Origin: Pseudomonas anguilliseptica
GTDB taxonomy: Bacteria > Pseudomonadota > Gammaproteobacteria > Pseudomonadales > Pseudomonadaceae
Assembly: GCF_900105355.1 (NCBI RefSeq)
Contig: NZ_FNSC01000001.1
Span: 868,001-932,000 of the forward strand
Length of the DNA: 64,000 nt
Reading direction: 5' to 3'
Of the stretch, positions 31,094 to 40,599 are shown in pieces. The notes beneath the pieces are model-generated. The model did no database searches and had not been told where the DNA came from. It saw only the letters and a list, made by a program, of their open reading frames with translations. Each line of letters begins with the position of its first letter. The stretch's first letter is position 1. The position numbers were made by a program, and so were the translations under genes.

Positions 31094-32320
31094 TTATCCC
31101 AGACCGAACGGATCATCCAGCGAATGGCTCGGCGCAGTGAACCAGCGCGGCCCATCGGCACTCATGTAGAAGTGATCCTCCAGACGCACGCCGAACTCGC
31201 CCGGCACGCAAATCATCGGCTCATTGCTGAAGCACATGCCCTCGGCCAACGGCGTCAGATCGCCGCGTACCAGATACGGCCCCTCATGGATATCCAGGCC
31301 GATACCGTGGCCAGTGCGATGCGGCAGCCCCGGCAATTTGTAGTCAGGCCCCAGGCCCGCCGCTTCCAGGGTGCGCCGCGCCGCTGCATCCACCGCCTGG
31401 CAGGGCTGACCGAGCTGCGCGGCCTCGAATGCCGCAAGCTGCGCGGCTTTCTCAATATTCCAGAAGTCGCGCTGACGCTGGCTGGGCTCGCCGAAGACAT
31501 AGCTGCGGGTGATGTCCGACAGATAGCCATGCACCTGGCAACCGGTGTCGATCAGCACCATGTCGCCCTGCTTGAGGGTCTGCGCGTGTTTGACCCCATG
31601 GGGAAAGGCACTGGCCGGGCCAAATAGCACGATGCAGAACGTCGAACCTGCGGCGCCGACAGCGCGATGCGCCTGCTGGATAAACTCGGCGACCGCCGTG
31701 GTGCTGATACCTTCATGCAGCATACTGGCGACGGCTTTATGCACCTCGAGAGTCATATCCTTGGCACGCTGCATCAGGGCCAGCTCCGCCGCTGATTTGC
31801 GCTGCCGGCAGTAAGCGCTGACCACCGCTCCATCGACAAACTCGTAGCCTCTGGCCAGGCGGCGTATGCCGTCGACCATAAAGAACGCCAGCGTCGGACA
31901 GAGGCCGATTTTCACTGGCTGCTCTGGATCGGCCGTGATACCCATCCGCTGCAGGGTGTCGAGCAGCAACTGATAGGGGCTTTCGTGCTCCTGCCAAGTA
32001 TTAATGTCGCCAGCAAGCACCTGAAAATCGCGAATCGTCCCGACTTCGAACGCCGGGGCCAGATATTCCAGCGGCCCATCAGCGGGAAGGATGGCCCCCA
32101 CCATGCGCTCACTGGGATGCCAGCGCACACCAGTGAAATACTGCAGATTGCTGCCTGCGTTGATAAACATCGCGGCAATACCTTCGGCCTGCATCCGCGC
32201 CTGGGCACGACTCACTCGTGCCTGGTATTCACCAAGCGCGATGGGTTGCGCGCCATCCATCATGTTGTGCAGCCCGGCAAGCGCCTGTTGCGGCGTACAA
32301 CCTCCGACACCGAGGGTCAT
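31094..32320 (-). CDS. mdpA: M24-family metallo-dipeptidase (MdpA-like)
   Basis: This 408-residue cytoplasmic metallopeptidase has the creatinase/aminopeptidase P fold. The five metal ligands are visible: Asp in MVLIDTGCQVHG, Asp in LSDITRSYVF, His in HRTGHGIGLDIHEGP, Glu in CFSNEPMICVPG and Glu in VRLEDHFYM. In P. aeruginosa the gene in this position, mdpA, is repressed by PsdR and processes dipeptides after uptake. AAAGGAG lies before the ATG. It is divergent from psdR, with a candidate operator between them. Confidence 0.9.
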   Translation of the reverse strand: MTLGVGGCTPQQALAGLHNMMDGAQPIALGEYQARVSRAQARMQAEGIAAMFINAGSNLQYFTGVRWHPSERMVGAILPADGPLEYLAPAFEVGTIRDFQVLAGDINTWQEHESPYQLLLDTLQRMGITADPEQPVKIGLCPTLAFFMVDGIRRLARGYEFVDGAVVSAYCRQRKSAAELALMQRAKDMTLEVHKAVASMLHEGISTTAVAEFIQQAHRAVGAAGSTFCIVLFGPASAFPHGVKHAQTLKQGDMVLIDTGCQVHGYLSDITRSYVFGEPSQRQRDFWNIEKAAQLAAFEAAQLGQPCQAVDAAARRTLEAAGLGPDYKLPGLPHRTGHGIGLDIHEGPYLVRGDLTPLAEGMCFSNEPMICVPGEFGVRLEDHFYMSADGPRWFTAPSHSLDDPFGLG

Positions 32321-32360
32321 CTCGCGCTCCTTTGTATGGATTGTGATTTGGCTGCGCGAA

Positions 32361-32412
32361 ATTTAAGTCCAGCTTAAATAGAGCGCAACGATTATTTTAG
32401 TAACACTTAAAT
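32361..32412. promoter_or_regulatory. Candidate PsdR operator between mdpA and psdR
   Basis: A perfect 7-base dyad ATTTAAG-N5-CTTAAAT lies at 32361-32379, and a further CTTAAAT at 32406-32412, 33 bases from the first. The stretch is A/T-rich against its surroundings and lies in the divergent promoter region. Similar CTTAATT pairs occur before the second dppA. Assignment to PsdR is inference. Confidence 0.45.
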
Positions 32413-32488
32413 TCCAAAGCATTGTCCGACGACTTTTCTGCACGATGCCAAACGGTATACTGGCGCTCTTTCAGCATGAGCCAGGGTT

Positions 32489-33052
32489 ATGACCGCAGAT
32501 CGCATCGGAGAACGTTTGCGCCGCTATCGGCGGGCCGCGAAGAAGACCCTGAATGAAGTCGCGAGCGAGTCGGGGCTTACCGCCAGCTTCCTCTCCCAGG
32601 CCGAGCGCAACCTGACCGGCATCTCGATTTCCTCATTGGCCAGCATCGCCAAGTCACTCGATATTCCGCTCAATGTGCTGTTCGACCAACCGCCTCAACC
32701 CGAGCCCGACTCCCACCAGGGCGAGCGGGTGCGCTACACCATCGAAGGCCAGCCCCTGGCCTATGAACGGCTGTCCAGCAGCTTTCCAGGCAACCAGTTG
32801 AACGCGGTGAAAATGAGCATGCCTGTCGGCTATCAATCCGAACTGATCGCCCATGAAGGTGCCGAATTTGCCTACGTGTTGTCCGGCAAGATTCTCTACA
32901 CCATCGACGGCCGCCAATACCCATTGAGCGCCGGCGACTCGGTGCACTTCGATGCCGGCAAAGCCCACCGCCTGGCCAATGTCGGCAGCGACGTAGCGGA
33001 AATGCTGGCCATCACCACCCTGAGCCTGTTCGACGACCACAGCACGCCCTGA
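32489..33052 (+). CDS. psdR: XRE-family regulator with cupin domain (PsdR-like repressor)
   Basis: The 187-residue protein has an N-terminal XRE helix-turn-helix (residues about 5-60; LNEVASESGLTASFLSQAER) and a C-terminal cupin (about 105-180; HEGAEFAYVLSGKILYTID, HFDAGKAHRLANVG). This is the layout of PsdR, the P. aeruginosa repressor of dipeptide uptake (dpp) and mdpA, which lies in exactly this position. The cupin probably senses a peptide or amino-acid ligand. The gene is divergent from mdpA and upstream of a second dppA, and it looks intact. Confidence 0.88.
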   Translation: MTADRIGERLRRYRRAAKKTLNEVASESGLTASFLSQAERNLTGISISSLASIAKSLDIPLNVLFDQPPQPEPDSHQGERVRYTIEGQPLAYERLSSSFPGNQLNAVKMSMPVGYQSELIAHEGAEFAYVLSGKILYTIDGRQYPLSAGDSVHFDAGKAHRLANVGSDVAEMLAITTLSLFDDHSTP

Positions 33053-33107
33053 CCCCGCACACTGCTACTGCTCTAGCACAATGTCGCGACAACCGATGTT
33101 AGTGGCG

Positions 33108-33146
33108 CTTAATTTTTGTTGACCTCAATTTCAGCATGACTTAATT
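33108..33146 (+). promoter_or_regulatory. Candidate PsdR operator upstream of the second dppA
   Basis: Two direct CTTAATT motifs at 33108-33114 and 33140-33146 are 32 bases apart, about three helical turns, in the 241-base gap before dppA2. They echo the CTTAAAT motifs upstream of mdpA/psdR at nearly the same spacing. No protein-binding evidence is available. Confidence 0.4.
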
Positions 33147-33293
33147 TCGAGCGCGACAGGTTGCTGAGCGATTTCGCTCCACCGCAGCTCTGGGCCGGCC
33201 TCTTCACCCAACAGGCCGGAACGCAGCGGTGCTGATCACAGCCCACGAGGCTGGCCCTCAATGACGCCCAAAAAAAGAATAAATGAGGTATTC

Positions 33294-34892
33294 ATGCGCA
33301 CTCACACGTCCATCCAGGCCATGCTCGTTGCCGGACTGCTTCTCGGCTCGACATACGCATCCGCCAGCAACCTCGTGTACTGCTCCGAAGGCAGTCCCGG
33401 CGGTTTCGATCCCGGCCAATACACCACTGGTACCGACTTCGACGCCGCCTCGGAAACCCTGTTCAACGGCCTAGCCCAGTTCGAGCGCGGCAGCACCCTG
33501 GCCGTACCGGCCCTGGCTACCGAGTGGCAGGCCAGTGAAGACGGTCTCAGTTACACCTTCAAGTTGCGGCCTGGGGTGAAATTCCACAGCACCGAGTACT
33601 TCACCCCCAGCCGCACCTTCAATGCTGATGACGTGGTGTTCACCTTCCAGCGCATGCTCGACAAGGATCATCCGTTCCGTAAGGCCTACCCGACCGAGTT
33701 CCCGTACTTCACCGACATGGGCCTGGACAAGAACATCGCCAAGGTGGAGAAGGTCGACGACCTCAGCGTGCGCTTCACCCTGAACAATGTGGACGCGGCC
33801 TTTATCCAGAACCTGGCGATGAACTTCGCCGCCATCCACTCCGCCGAATACGCAGACCAGTTGCTCAAGGCCGGCAAAGCCGCCGACATCAACCAGAAGC
33901 CAATCGGCACCGGCCCCTTTGTCTTCAACCGCTACCAGAAAGATGCGCAGATTCGCTTCAAGGGCAACAAGGACTACTGGCTGCCGGAAGATGTGCAGAT
34001 CGACAACCTGATCTTCGCCATCAACACCGACGCCTCGGTGCGCGCGCAGAAGCTCAAGGCCGGCGAATGCCAGATCACCCTGAACCCGCGCCCGGCGGAT
34101 CTCGCCGCACTGCAGAAAGACCCTAACCTGCAGGTGCCCAGCCAGCCTGGCTTCAACCTGGGTTACATCGCCTACAACGTGACCCGCGCGCCATTCGACA
34201 AAGTCGAAGTGCGTCAGGCGCTGGACATGGCCATCGATAAACCGGCGATCATCAGCGCGGTCTACCAGGGTGCCGGGCAACTGGCGGTCAACGCCATGCC
34301 GCCGACCCAGTGGTCCTATGACGAAAGCATCAATGCCATCCCGCAAGACATCGAAAAAGCCAAGGCCCTGCTCAAGCAGGCTGGCGTGGCCGAAGGCACC
34401 AAGATCACCCTGTGGGCCATGCCCGTACAGCGCCCGTATAACCCCAACGCCAAACTGATGGCCGAAATGCTCCAGGCCGACTGGGCAAAGGTCGGCATCC
34501 AGGCAGAGATCGTCAGCTACGAGTGGGGCGAGTACATCAAGCGCGCCCATGCCGGCGAGCACGACGCCATGCTGATCGGCTGGACCGGCGACAACGGTGA
34601 CCCGGACAACTGGCTGGGCACCCTGTATGGCTGCGATTCGGTCAATGGCAACAACTTCTCCAAATGGTGCGATGCTGGCTACGACAAGATCGTCAAGCAG
34701 GCCAAGGCCGTTACCGATCGCGCCGCCCGCAGCGAGCTGTATCAGCAGGCGCAACAGATCATCCAGCAACAACTGCCGATCTCCCCGATCGCGCACTCAA
34801 CGGTCTACCAGCCCATGCGCAACAGCGTAAAAGGCTTCGAGATCAGCCCCTTTGGGCGCAACAGCTTCTACGGCGTCAGCAACACACGCTGA
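33294..34892 (+). CDS. Dipeptide ABC transporter substrate-binding protein (DppA-type, second copy)
   Basis: This is a 532-residue SBP family 5 protein with a signal peptide (MRTHTSIQAMLVAGLLL, cleavage near YASA-SN). I chose the ATG at 33294 because GAGG precedes it; an in-frame ATG at 33261 has no ribosome site. It parallels the copy at 29445 closely (FERGSTLAVPALATEW, FFTPSRTFNADDVVF-like and IGWTGDNGDPDNWLG blocks). It has an extra GKA insertion before ADINQKPIGTGPF. It is probably controlled by the nearby regulator and ends before a GC hairpin at 34905-34926. Confidence 0.92.
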   Translation: MRTHTSIQAMLVAGLLLGSTYASASNLVYCSEGSPGGFDPGQYTTGTDFDAASETLFNGLAQFERGSTLAVPALATEWQASEDGLSYTFKLRPGVKFHSTEYFTPSRTFNADDVVFTFQRMLDKDHPFRKAYPTEFPYFTDMGLDKNIAKVEKVDDLSVRFTLNNVDAAFIQNLAMNFAAIHSAEYADQLLKAGKAADINQKPIGTGPFVFNRYQKDAQIRFKGNKDYWLPEDVQIDNLIFAINTDASVRAQKLKAGECQITLNPRPADLAALQKDPNLQVPSQPGFNLGYIAYNVTRAPFDKVEVRQALDMAIDKPAIISAVYQGAGQLAVNAMPPTQWSYDESINAIPQDIEKAKALLKQAGVAEGTKITLWAMPVQRPYNPNAKLMAEMLQADWAKVGIQAEIVSYEWGEYIKRAHAGEHDAMLIGWTGDNGDPDNWLGTLYGCDSVNGNNFSKWCDAGYDKIVKQAKAVTDRAARSELYQQAQQIIQQQLPISPIAHSTVYQPMRNSVKGFEISPFGRNSFYGVSNTR

Positions 34893-34904
34893 GAGCGGCA
34901 TCAA

Positions 34905-34926
34905 CGGCGGGCCTGAGCGCCCGCCG
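34905..34926 (+). terminator. GC-rich hairpin after the second dppA
   Basis: CGGCGGGC and GCCCGCCG form an 8-base stem with a 6-base loop just after the stop codon. A clear T tract is missing, so termination is only likely. The remaining sequence up to 35104 contains no gene that I can see. Confidence 0.45.
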
Positions 34927-35104
34927 AACACCTAATAAAAACGACTGTATTCCTCCTCCGGCAACCACCGGCTGAGTGTTTCTTAGCTGCCAAAACGTTA
35001 GCAAGAGTGCGCTTCCCAAGCGTTGCCGAGGCTGTTTCGCCCCGCCAACAGATAGTCCGCAAAGCACTCCTTGCCTGATAAAAAGCCGTTACAGGAGCCA
35101 ACAG

Positions 35105-36697
35105 ATGACATTCGCCCTTCGCGCCAGCATTGTTTTGAGCCTCGCCTTCGCCTGCGCGGCCGTCCAGGCAAAACCATTGGTGGTGTGCACCGAGGCAGCG
35201 CCGGAAGGCTTCGATATCGTGCAATACACCACGGCGGTAACCGCCGATGCGACATCTGAAGCGCTGTTTGATCGCCTGGTGCGCTTCAAGCCCGGCACCA
35301 CCGAAATCGAACCGGCCCTGGCCGAGCGCTGGGACATCAGCCCGGACGGACTGAGCTACACCTTTCACCTGCGCAAGGGGGTGAAATTCCACAGCACGCC
35401 CTGGTTTACCCCCAGCCGCGAGATGAACGCCAATGATGTGCTGTGGAGCATCCAGCGCCAGCATGATCCCAAGCACCCTTGGCATGCTCAGGCCAACCGC
35501 GGTTTTCCGTATTTCGAGGCCATGGAGTTCGGCAAGCTGATAGCCCGCATCGAGAAACTCGACGAGCACAGCGTGCGCTTTGTACTCAATCAACCGCAGG
35601 CGCCCTTCCTCGCCGATCTGGCCATGGGTTTTACCTCGATCTATTCCGCCGAGTATGCCGAGCAGCTGCTCAAAGCCGGCAAGCAGGAACTGCTCAACAG
35701 CCAACCGGTCGGTACCGGGCCATTCGTGCTGCAGCGCTACGCCAAGGATGCTCAAGTGCGCTACACCAGCCATCCGGACTACTGGGATGGCGAACCGGCT
35801 TCGGAAAAGCTGCTGTTTGCCATTACCACCGATCCCAATGTGCGCATCCAGAAGCTGCGCTCCGGAGCCTGCAACATTGCCCTGTATCCACGCCCCTTCG
35901 ATATTCCGGCGCTCAAGGCCGACGATAATCTGAAGGTGCTGGAGCTTGATTCGCTGTTGACCGCCTACGTAGCCCTCAACGTGCGCCACAAACCATTGGA
36001 CGATGTGCGCGTGCGCCAGGCGATCAACCTAGCCTTCGACAAGCAGGCCTACCTCGGCGCGCAATTCGGCGCCGAGGGGGCCAGCCCGGCCATCGCACCC
36101 TATCCGTCGACACTGCTTGGCTATGACAATCAGCTTGAGGACTGGCCCCATGATCCTCAGCGCGCCCGTCAGCTGCTCGCAGAGGCTGGCCACGCGGATG
36201 GCATCAGCCTGTCAATCTGGACCCGCCCAGGCGGCGGCCCCACCAACCCCAACCCATCACTCGGCGCACAGATGCTGCAAGCCGACCTGGCAGCGGTCGG
36301 CATCAAAACCGACATCCGCGTGATGGAGTGGGGCGAGCTGATCAAACGGGCGAAAAATGGCGAGCATGACCTGGTGTTTATGGGCTGGGCCGGCGACAAC
36401 GGCGACCCGGACAACTTCCTCACGCCCAACCTGTCCTGCGCCGCCGCGCAGAGCGGCGAGAACCAGGCAGGCTGGTGTGATGCCGAGTTCGACCGACTGA
36501 TCATCCAAGCCAGGGAAACCACCGAGCCGCAGCAGCGCGCTGCGCTCTACCGCCAGGCACTGGCGATTTTCCACCAACAAGCACCGTGGATTCCCCAGGC
36601 CCACCCCAAGCAATTCAGCGCGGTCAGCCGTGATGTCGAGGGTTTTACCCTCAGCCCCATGGGCTCGAATAATTACGCCAAGGTAAAGCGGCACTGA
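35105..36697 (+). CDS. Peptide ABC transporter substrate-binding protein (DppA-type, third copy)
   Basis: This 530-residue SBP family 5 protein is more diverged from the other two copies. The start is the ATG at 35105 (MTFALRASIVLSLAFACAA), with AGGAG at 35093-35097; it opens with a signal peptide cleaved near VQA-KPL. Family blocks include LSYTFHLRKGVKFH, MNANDVLWSIQRQHDPKHP and MGWAGDNGDPDNFL. By position it corresponds to the binding protein immediately upstream of dppBCDF in P. aeruginosa. It is 130 bases from dppB, a gap that shows nothing recognisable. Confidence 0.92.
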   Translation: MTFALRASIVLSLAFACAAVQAKPLVVCTEAAPEGFDIVQYTTAVTADATSEALFDRLVRFKPGTTEIEPALAERWDISPDGLSYTFHLRKGVKFHSTPWFTPSREMNANDVLWSIQRQHDPKHPWHAQANRGFPYFEAMEFGKLIARIEKLDEHSVRFVLNQPQAPFLADLAMGFTSIYSAEYAEQLLKAGKQELLNSQPVGTGPFVLQRYAKDAQVRYTSHPDYWDGEPASEKLLFAITTDPNVRIQKLRSGACNIALYPRPFDIPALKADDNLKVLELDSLLTAYVALNVRHKPLDDVRVRQAINLAFDKQAYLGAQFGAEGASPAIAPYPSTLLGYDNQLEDWPHDPQRARQLLAEAGHADGISLSIWTRPGGGPTNPNPSLGAQMLQADLAAVGIKTDIRVMEWGELIKRAKNGEHDLVFMGWAGDNGDPDNFLTPNLSCAAAQSGENQAGWCDAEFDRLIIQARETTEPQQRAALYRQALAIFHQQAPWIPQAHPKQFSAVSRDVEGFTLSPMGSNNYAKVKRH

Positions 36698-36827
36698 TTC
36701 TGCAAGCAGCACTCAAAACAGGGTTACTGCCGCGCACCAGCCGCGCGCCAGTAGCAGATCGACACAATATGCCAGCGGCCCACGTAGCCGTTGGCGCGAA
36801 TGAACTGATGCGGAGTAACAAAACCCC

Positions 36828-37838
36828 ATGTTTGCTTTTATCGCACGCCGCCTGGGATTGCTGATTCCCACCTTCTTCGGCGTTACCTTGCTGACCTTCG
36901 CGCTGATCCGCATGATCCCCGGCGACCCGGTGGAAGTGATGATGGGCGAACGCCGCGTCGACCCGGAAATGCACGCCCAGGCCATGGAACGCCTCGGGTT
37001 GAACAAGCCGCTGTATGCGCAGTATTTCGACTATATCGGCCAGCTGGCCCAGGGCGACCTGGGTGAGTCGCTGCGCACCCGCACCAGCGTCTGGGATGAA
37101 TTCACCACGCTGTTTCCCGCCACCCTGGAATTGTCCCTCGCCGCCTTGCTGTTCTCCGGCACCCTGGGGCTGATCGCTGGGGTGATTGCTGCACTGAAAC
37201 GGGGCTCACTGTTCGACCATGGGGTGATGGGCATTTCGCTGGCCGGCTACTCCATGCCGATTTTCTGGTGGGGCCTGCTGCTGATCATGTTCTTCTCAGT
37301 GTGGCTGGGATGGACGCCGGTGTCCGGGCGTATCGATCTGCTCTACGACATCCCGCCAGTCACCGGTTTTATGCTGATCGACACCCTGCTCAGCGACGAA
37401 GAGGGTGCATTTGTCGATGCCCTGCGCCATCTGATCCTGCCGGCCATCGTGCTCGGCACCATTCCACTGGCGGTCATCGCACGGATGACTCGCTCAGCGA
37501 TGCTCGAAGTACTGCGCGAGGACTATGTGCGCACTGCACGCGCCAAGGGCCTGTCACCGGCCCGCGTGGTGTTCGTGCATGGCCTGCGCAACGCACTGAT
37601 CCCGGTACTCACGGTGTTCGGCCTGCAGGTCGGTACGCTGCTGGCAGGTGCGGTACTGACCGAAACCATCTTCTCCTGGCCGGGCATAGGCAAATGGCTG
37701 ATCGAGTCGATTGGCGCGCGTGACTACCCGGTGGTGCAGAACGGCATTTTGCTGATCGCCTGCCTGGTGATTCTGGTCAACTTCGTGGTGGACATCCTCT
37801 ACGGCCTGGCCAACCCACGCATCCGCCATCAGCGCTAA
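36828..37838 (+). CDS. dppB: Dipeptide ABC transporter permease DppB
   Basis: DppB is one of two inner-membrane permeases of the dipeptide importer. The 336-residue protein has six helices, the N-terminal FFGVTLLTFALIRMIPGDPV signature of the DppB/OppB family, and an EAA-type coupling loop (EDYVRTARAKGLSPARVVF). Every motif is intact. It is followed at 10 bases by dppC. Because the ATPase genes downstream are broken or missing, the permease may no longer be energised unless another ATPase substitutes. Confidence 0.95.
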   Translation: MFAFIARRLGLLIPTFFGVTLLTFALIRMIPGDPVEVMMGERRVDPEMHAQAMERLGLNKPLYAQYFDYIGQLAQGDLGESLRTRTSVWDEFTTLFPATLELSLAALLFSGTLGLIAGVIAALKRGSLFDHGVMGISLAGYSMPIFWWGLLLIMFFSVWLGWTPVSGRIDLLYDIPPVTGFMLIDTLLSDEEGAFVDALRHLILPAIVLGTIPLAVIARMTRSAMLEVLREDYVRTARAKGLSPARVVFVHGLRNALIPVLTVFGLQVGTLLAGAVLTETIFSWPGIGKWLIESIGARDYPVVQNGILLIACLVILVNFVVDILYGLANPRIRHQR

Positions 37839-37848
37839 GGAGAGCCCA

Positions 37849-38751
37849 ATGACCACGCAAGCCACACTCGACCAATCGCTGTTCTACCCCTCACCACTCA
37901 AGGAATTCTGGCAAGCCTTCGCCCACAACAAGGGCGCAGTCGCCGGGCTGGCGTTTATGGTCCTGCTGGTGATCTGCGCGCTGTTTGCGCCGTGGATCGC
38001 CCCGCACGACCCCAGCGAGCAATACCGCGAGTTTCTGCTCACCCCACCGGCCTGGCTGGAAGGTGGCCAGCTGCAGTTTCTGCTGGGCACCGATGAAGTG
38101 GGCCGCGACCTGCTGTCGCGGCTGATCCATGGCGCGCGGCTGTCGCTGCTGATCGGCCTGGCCTCGGTACTGATGTCGTTGATCCCCGGCATTCTTCTCG
38201 GGCTGGTTGCCGGGTTCTTCCCGCGCCTGCTTGGCCCGTCGATCATGCGCCTGATGGACATCATGCTGACCCTGCCCTCGCTGCTGCTGGCAGTGGCCAT
38301 CCTCGCCATCCTCGGCCCTGGGCTGATCAACACCATCTTCGCCATCGCCATCGTCTCACTGCCTTCCTACGTGCGCCTGACCCGCGCCGCAGTGATGGGC
38401 GAGCTGAATCGTGACTACGTCACTGCCGCACGCCTGGCCGGCGCCAGCCTACCACGGCTGATGTTTATCACCGTGCTGCCCAACTGCATGGCGCCACTGA
38501 TCGTGCAGGCCACCCTGAGCTTCTCCTCGGCGATTCTCGATGCCGCTGCCCTGGGCTTTCTCGGCCTCGGCGTACAACCGCCGACGCCTGAGTGGGGCAC
38601 CATGCTGGCCTCGGCGCGCGACTATATCGAGCGCGCTTGGTGGGTGGTCAGCCTGCCGGGCCTGACCATTCTGCTCAGCGTGCTGGCGATCAATCTGATG
38701 GGCGACGGGCTGCGCGATGCACTCGACCCGAAACTCAAGAATGCGCAGTGA
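37849..38751 (+). CDS. dppC: Dipeptide ABC transporter permease DppC
   Basis: DppC is the second permease subunit. The 300-residue protein has the OppC/DppC N-terminal domain ([37 protein letters not shown]) and six membrane helices. The coupling loop is [18 protein letters not shown], and the C-terminal [12 protein letters not shown] motif is present. It follows dppB by 10 bases and is itself followed by dppD at 10 bases. It looks intact. Confidence 0.95.
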   Translation: MTTQATLDQSLFYPSPLKEFWQAFAHNKGAVAGLAFMVLLVICALFAPWIAPHDPSEQYREFLLTPPAWLEGGQLQFLLGTDEVGRDLLSRLIHGARLSLLIGLASVLMSLIPGILLGLVAGFFPRLLGPSIMRLMDIMLTLPSLLLAVAILAILGPGLINTIFAIAIVSLPSYVRLTRAAVMGELNRDYVTAARLAGASLPRLMFITVLPNCMAPLIVQATLSFSSAILDAAALGFLGLGVQPPTPEWGTMLASARDYIERAWWVVSLPGLTILLSVLAINLMGDGLRDALDPKLKNAQ

Positions 38752-38761
38752 GGAACCCCGC

Positions 38762-39395
38762 ATGAGCCTGTTGGATATCAAAAACCTCAGCGTGCGCTTC
38801 GGCGACGCCACTGCAATCCCGGTGGTCGACGGCCTCGACCTGTGCGTGGAAAAGGGTGAAGTGCTGGCGATTGTCGGCGAGTCCGGTTCCGGCAAATCGG
38901 TGACCATGATGGCGCTGATGGGTCTGATCGACGCCCCCCTGCATCGTCACCGCCGACAGCCTGCAGTTTGACGGCACCGACATGCTGCGCCTCAAGGGCC
39001 GCCAGCGTCGGCATATCGTCGGCAAAGACCTGTCGATGGTCTTTCAGGACCCGATGACCGCACTCAACCCCAGCTTTACCGTGGGCTTCCAGATTGAGGA
39101 AGTGCTGCGCCAGCATCTCAATCTCAAAGGCCAGGCCGCCCGCCAACGCGCGCTGCAGCTGCTCGACCGGGTAGAGATCCCTGCCGCCGCCAGCCGCCTG
39201 AATGCCTATCCGCACCAGCTGTCTGGCGGCATGAGCCAACGGGTGGCGATTGCCATGGCAATTGCCGCCGAGCCCAAACTGCTGATCGCTGACGAACCGA
39301 CTACGGCGCTGGATGTGACCATTCAGGCGCAGATCATGGATCTGCTGGTCAACCTGCAACGCGAAGAGGACATGGGCCTAGTGAACTGTCTGTAA
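38762..39395 (+). pseudogene. dppD: Dipeptide ABC transporter ATPase DppD, frameshifted and truncated by IS630
   Basis: DppD should be one of the two ATPases of the importer. It starts at the ATG at 38762 ([16 protein letters not shown]), with Walker A GESGSGKS intact. At a run of six C at 38934-38939 the frame shifts by one base and the first frame ends shortly after. The second frame continues correctly with [19 protein letters not shown], signature LSGGMSQRV and Walker [13 protein letters not shown]. It then runs into the left end of the IS at 39381, which adds VNCL and a stop. The last third of the protein (the ITHDLG switch region onward) is absent on both sides of the IS, and no dppF follows. 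Confidence 0.93.
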
Positions 39396-40564
39396 AATTC
39401 GTTAATCCAATGCCGGGCCAGTATACTGCGCGCTCTATCGTCATGAATTGAGCTCCCATATGGCCCGGCCAGCAGCCCCATTCTTCTTGAGTCCCAGTGA
39501 TGCCGACATGCTGCAAGGCTGGTTACGCATGGGATCGCTGCCTCAGAGCATCGGCCAGCGGGCCAGAATTCTGTTGCTGCTGGCCAACGGTCTCACGCCC
39601 AAGGAGATCAGCGAGCAGCTGCAAGTCTCTGCGCCAGTGGTCTTCAAATGGCGTAAACGCTACCAGGAGACCGGTCTGGAGGGGCTGAGTGACCTGCGGC
39701 GCAGTGGAGCGCCTCGCAAGCTCAACGAAGCGAAGATCAAGGAAATCCTGACGCTGACGACCCAGCGAGTACCGCGCGAAGCTACCCACTGGAGCCTACG
39801 GTTGATGGCCAAGTACGCTGGGGTCAGCATCTGGCAGGTCGCACAGGTGTGGGCTGCTGCCGACCTCAAGCCGCACCGGTTGAAAACCTTCAAGATCAGT
39901 AACGACCCGCACTTTGCAGACAAAGTGGTCGATGTCGTCGGGCTCTATTTGAATCCGCCCGACAACGCCCTGGTGCTATCTGTTGACGAAAAAACACAGA
40001 TCCAGGCGCTGGACCGCACACAGCCCATGCTGCCGCTCAAGCCCGGGCAGATTGAGCGGCGGACGCATGACTATAAGCGCCACGGTACGGCCAGTCTGTA
40101 CGCAGCCTTTGACATCCTGACGGGTAAGGTCATCGGCCGTATCACCCAGCGGCACAGGGCCAAGGAGTTTTTGGAGTTCCTTCGACAGATCGACCGCAGC
40201 ACTCCCGCCGAGCTGGACCTGCATGTAATTCTGGACAACAGCTCGACTCACAAGACCGCTGCCGTCAGGGAATGGCTGGAGAAGCATCCCCGTTTCAAGC
40301 TGCACTTCACACCGACCAGCGCCTCGTGGCTGAACGCCGTGGAGGGCTGGTTTGCGCAACTGGAAAGACGGGCGCTTTATCGTGATGCCTTCAGCAGCGT
40401 GGCTGACCTGAGAGCGGCGATACGTCGCTTCATTGAGGCTCATAACGAACATTCGGCTAAGCCGTTCCGCTGGAGCAAAACGGCTGAGTCGATTATCAGC
40501 TCCGTGCATCGAGCAAAGCTGGCTGTAATTCGGAATGAGTTATTGGATTAACCAGACAGGCCAC
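39381..40564 (+). mobile_element. IS630-family insertion sequence
   Basis: The element is 1184 bases, bounded by imperfect terminal inverted repeats: GTGAACTGTCTG at the left, and CAGACAGGCCAC at the right, which reads GTGGCCTGTCTG on the other strand. It is flanked by TA at 39379-39380 and 40565-40566, the target duplication used by this family, within a CTAG context. A second matching block, TTAATCCAAT, lies just inside each end. The right flank does not resume dppD, so sequence has been lost beside the element. Confidence 0.88.
39460..40551 (+). CDS. IS630-family transposase
   Basis: This 363-residue DDE transposase cuts and pastes the IS at TA sites. It has an N-terminal helix-turn-helix (IGQRARILLLLANGLTP and LQVSAPVVFKWRKRY). 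The catalytic triad is Asp in VLSVDEKTQIQA, Asp in VILDNSSTHK and Glu in SWLNAVEGWFAQLE. I use the ATG at 39460 (MARPAAPFFLSPSD) rather than the TTG at 39448. The frame is unbroken, so the element may still be active. Confidence 0.95.
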   Translation: MARPAAPFFLSPSDADMLQGWLRMGSLPQSIGQRARILLLLANGLTPKEISEQLQVSAPVVFKWRKRYQETGLEGLSDLRRSGAPRKLNEAKIKEILTLTTQRVPREATHWSLRLMAKYAGVSIWQVAQVWAAADLKPHRLKTFKISNDPHFADKVVDVVGLYLNPPDNALVLSVDEKTQIQALDRTQPMLPLKPGQIERRTHDYKRHGTASLYAAFDILTGKVIGRITQRHRAKEFLEFLRQIDRSTPAELDLHVILDNSSTHKTAAVREWLEKHPRFKLHFTPTSASWLNAVEGWFAQLERRALYRDAFSSVADLRAAIRRFIEAHNEHSAKPFRWSKTAESIISSVHRAKLAVIRNELLD

Positions 40565-40599
40565 TAGGTGTTGCGCAATGGGCGGCCGCTTCCAGTCGC

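Noticed and set aside
38934..38939. Programmed frameshifting at the C run of dppD
   Set aside because: No downstream stimulatory structure or slippery heptamer was seen, dppD is not known to use recoding, and the gene is truncated anyway.
39448..39459. TTG start four codons upstream for the IS630 transposase
   Set aside because: The ATG at 39460 begins the protein with the family-like MARPAAPFFLSPSD and needs no rare start.
40567..40599. Remaining dppD fragment right of the IS
   Set aside because: Translation in the frame that would rejoin dppD gives GVAQWAA, not the expected switch-His region, so no dppD tail is present.
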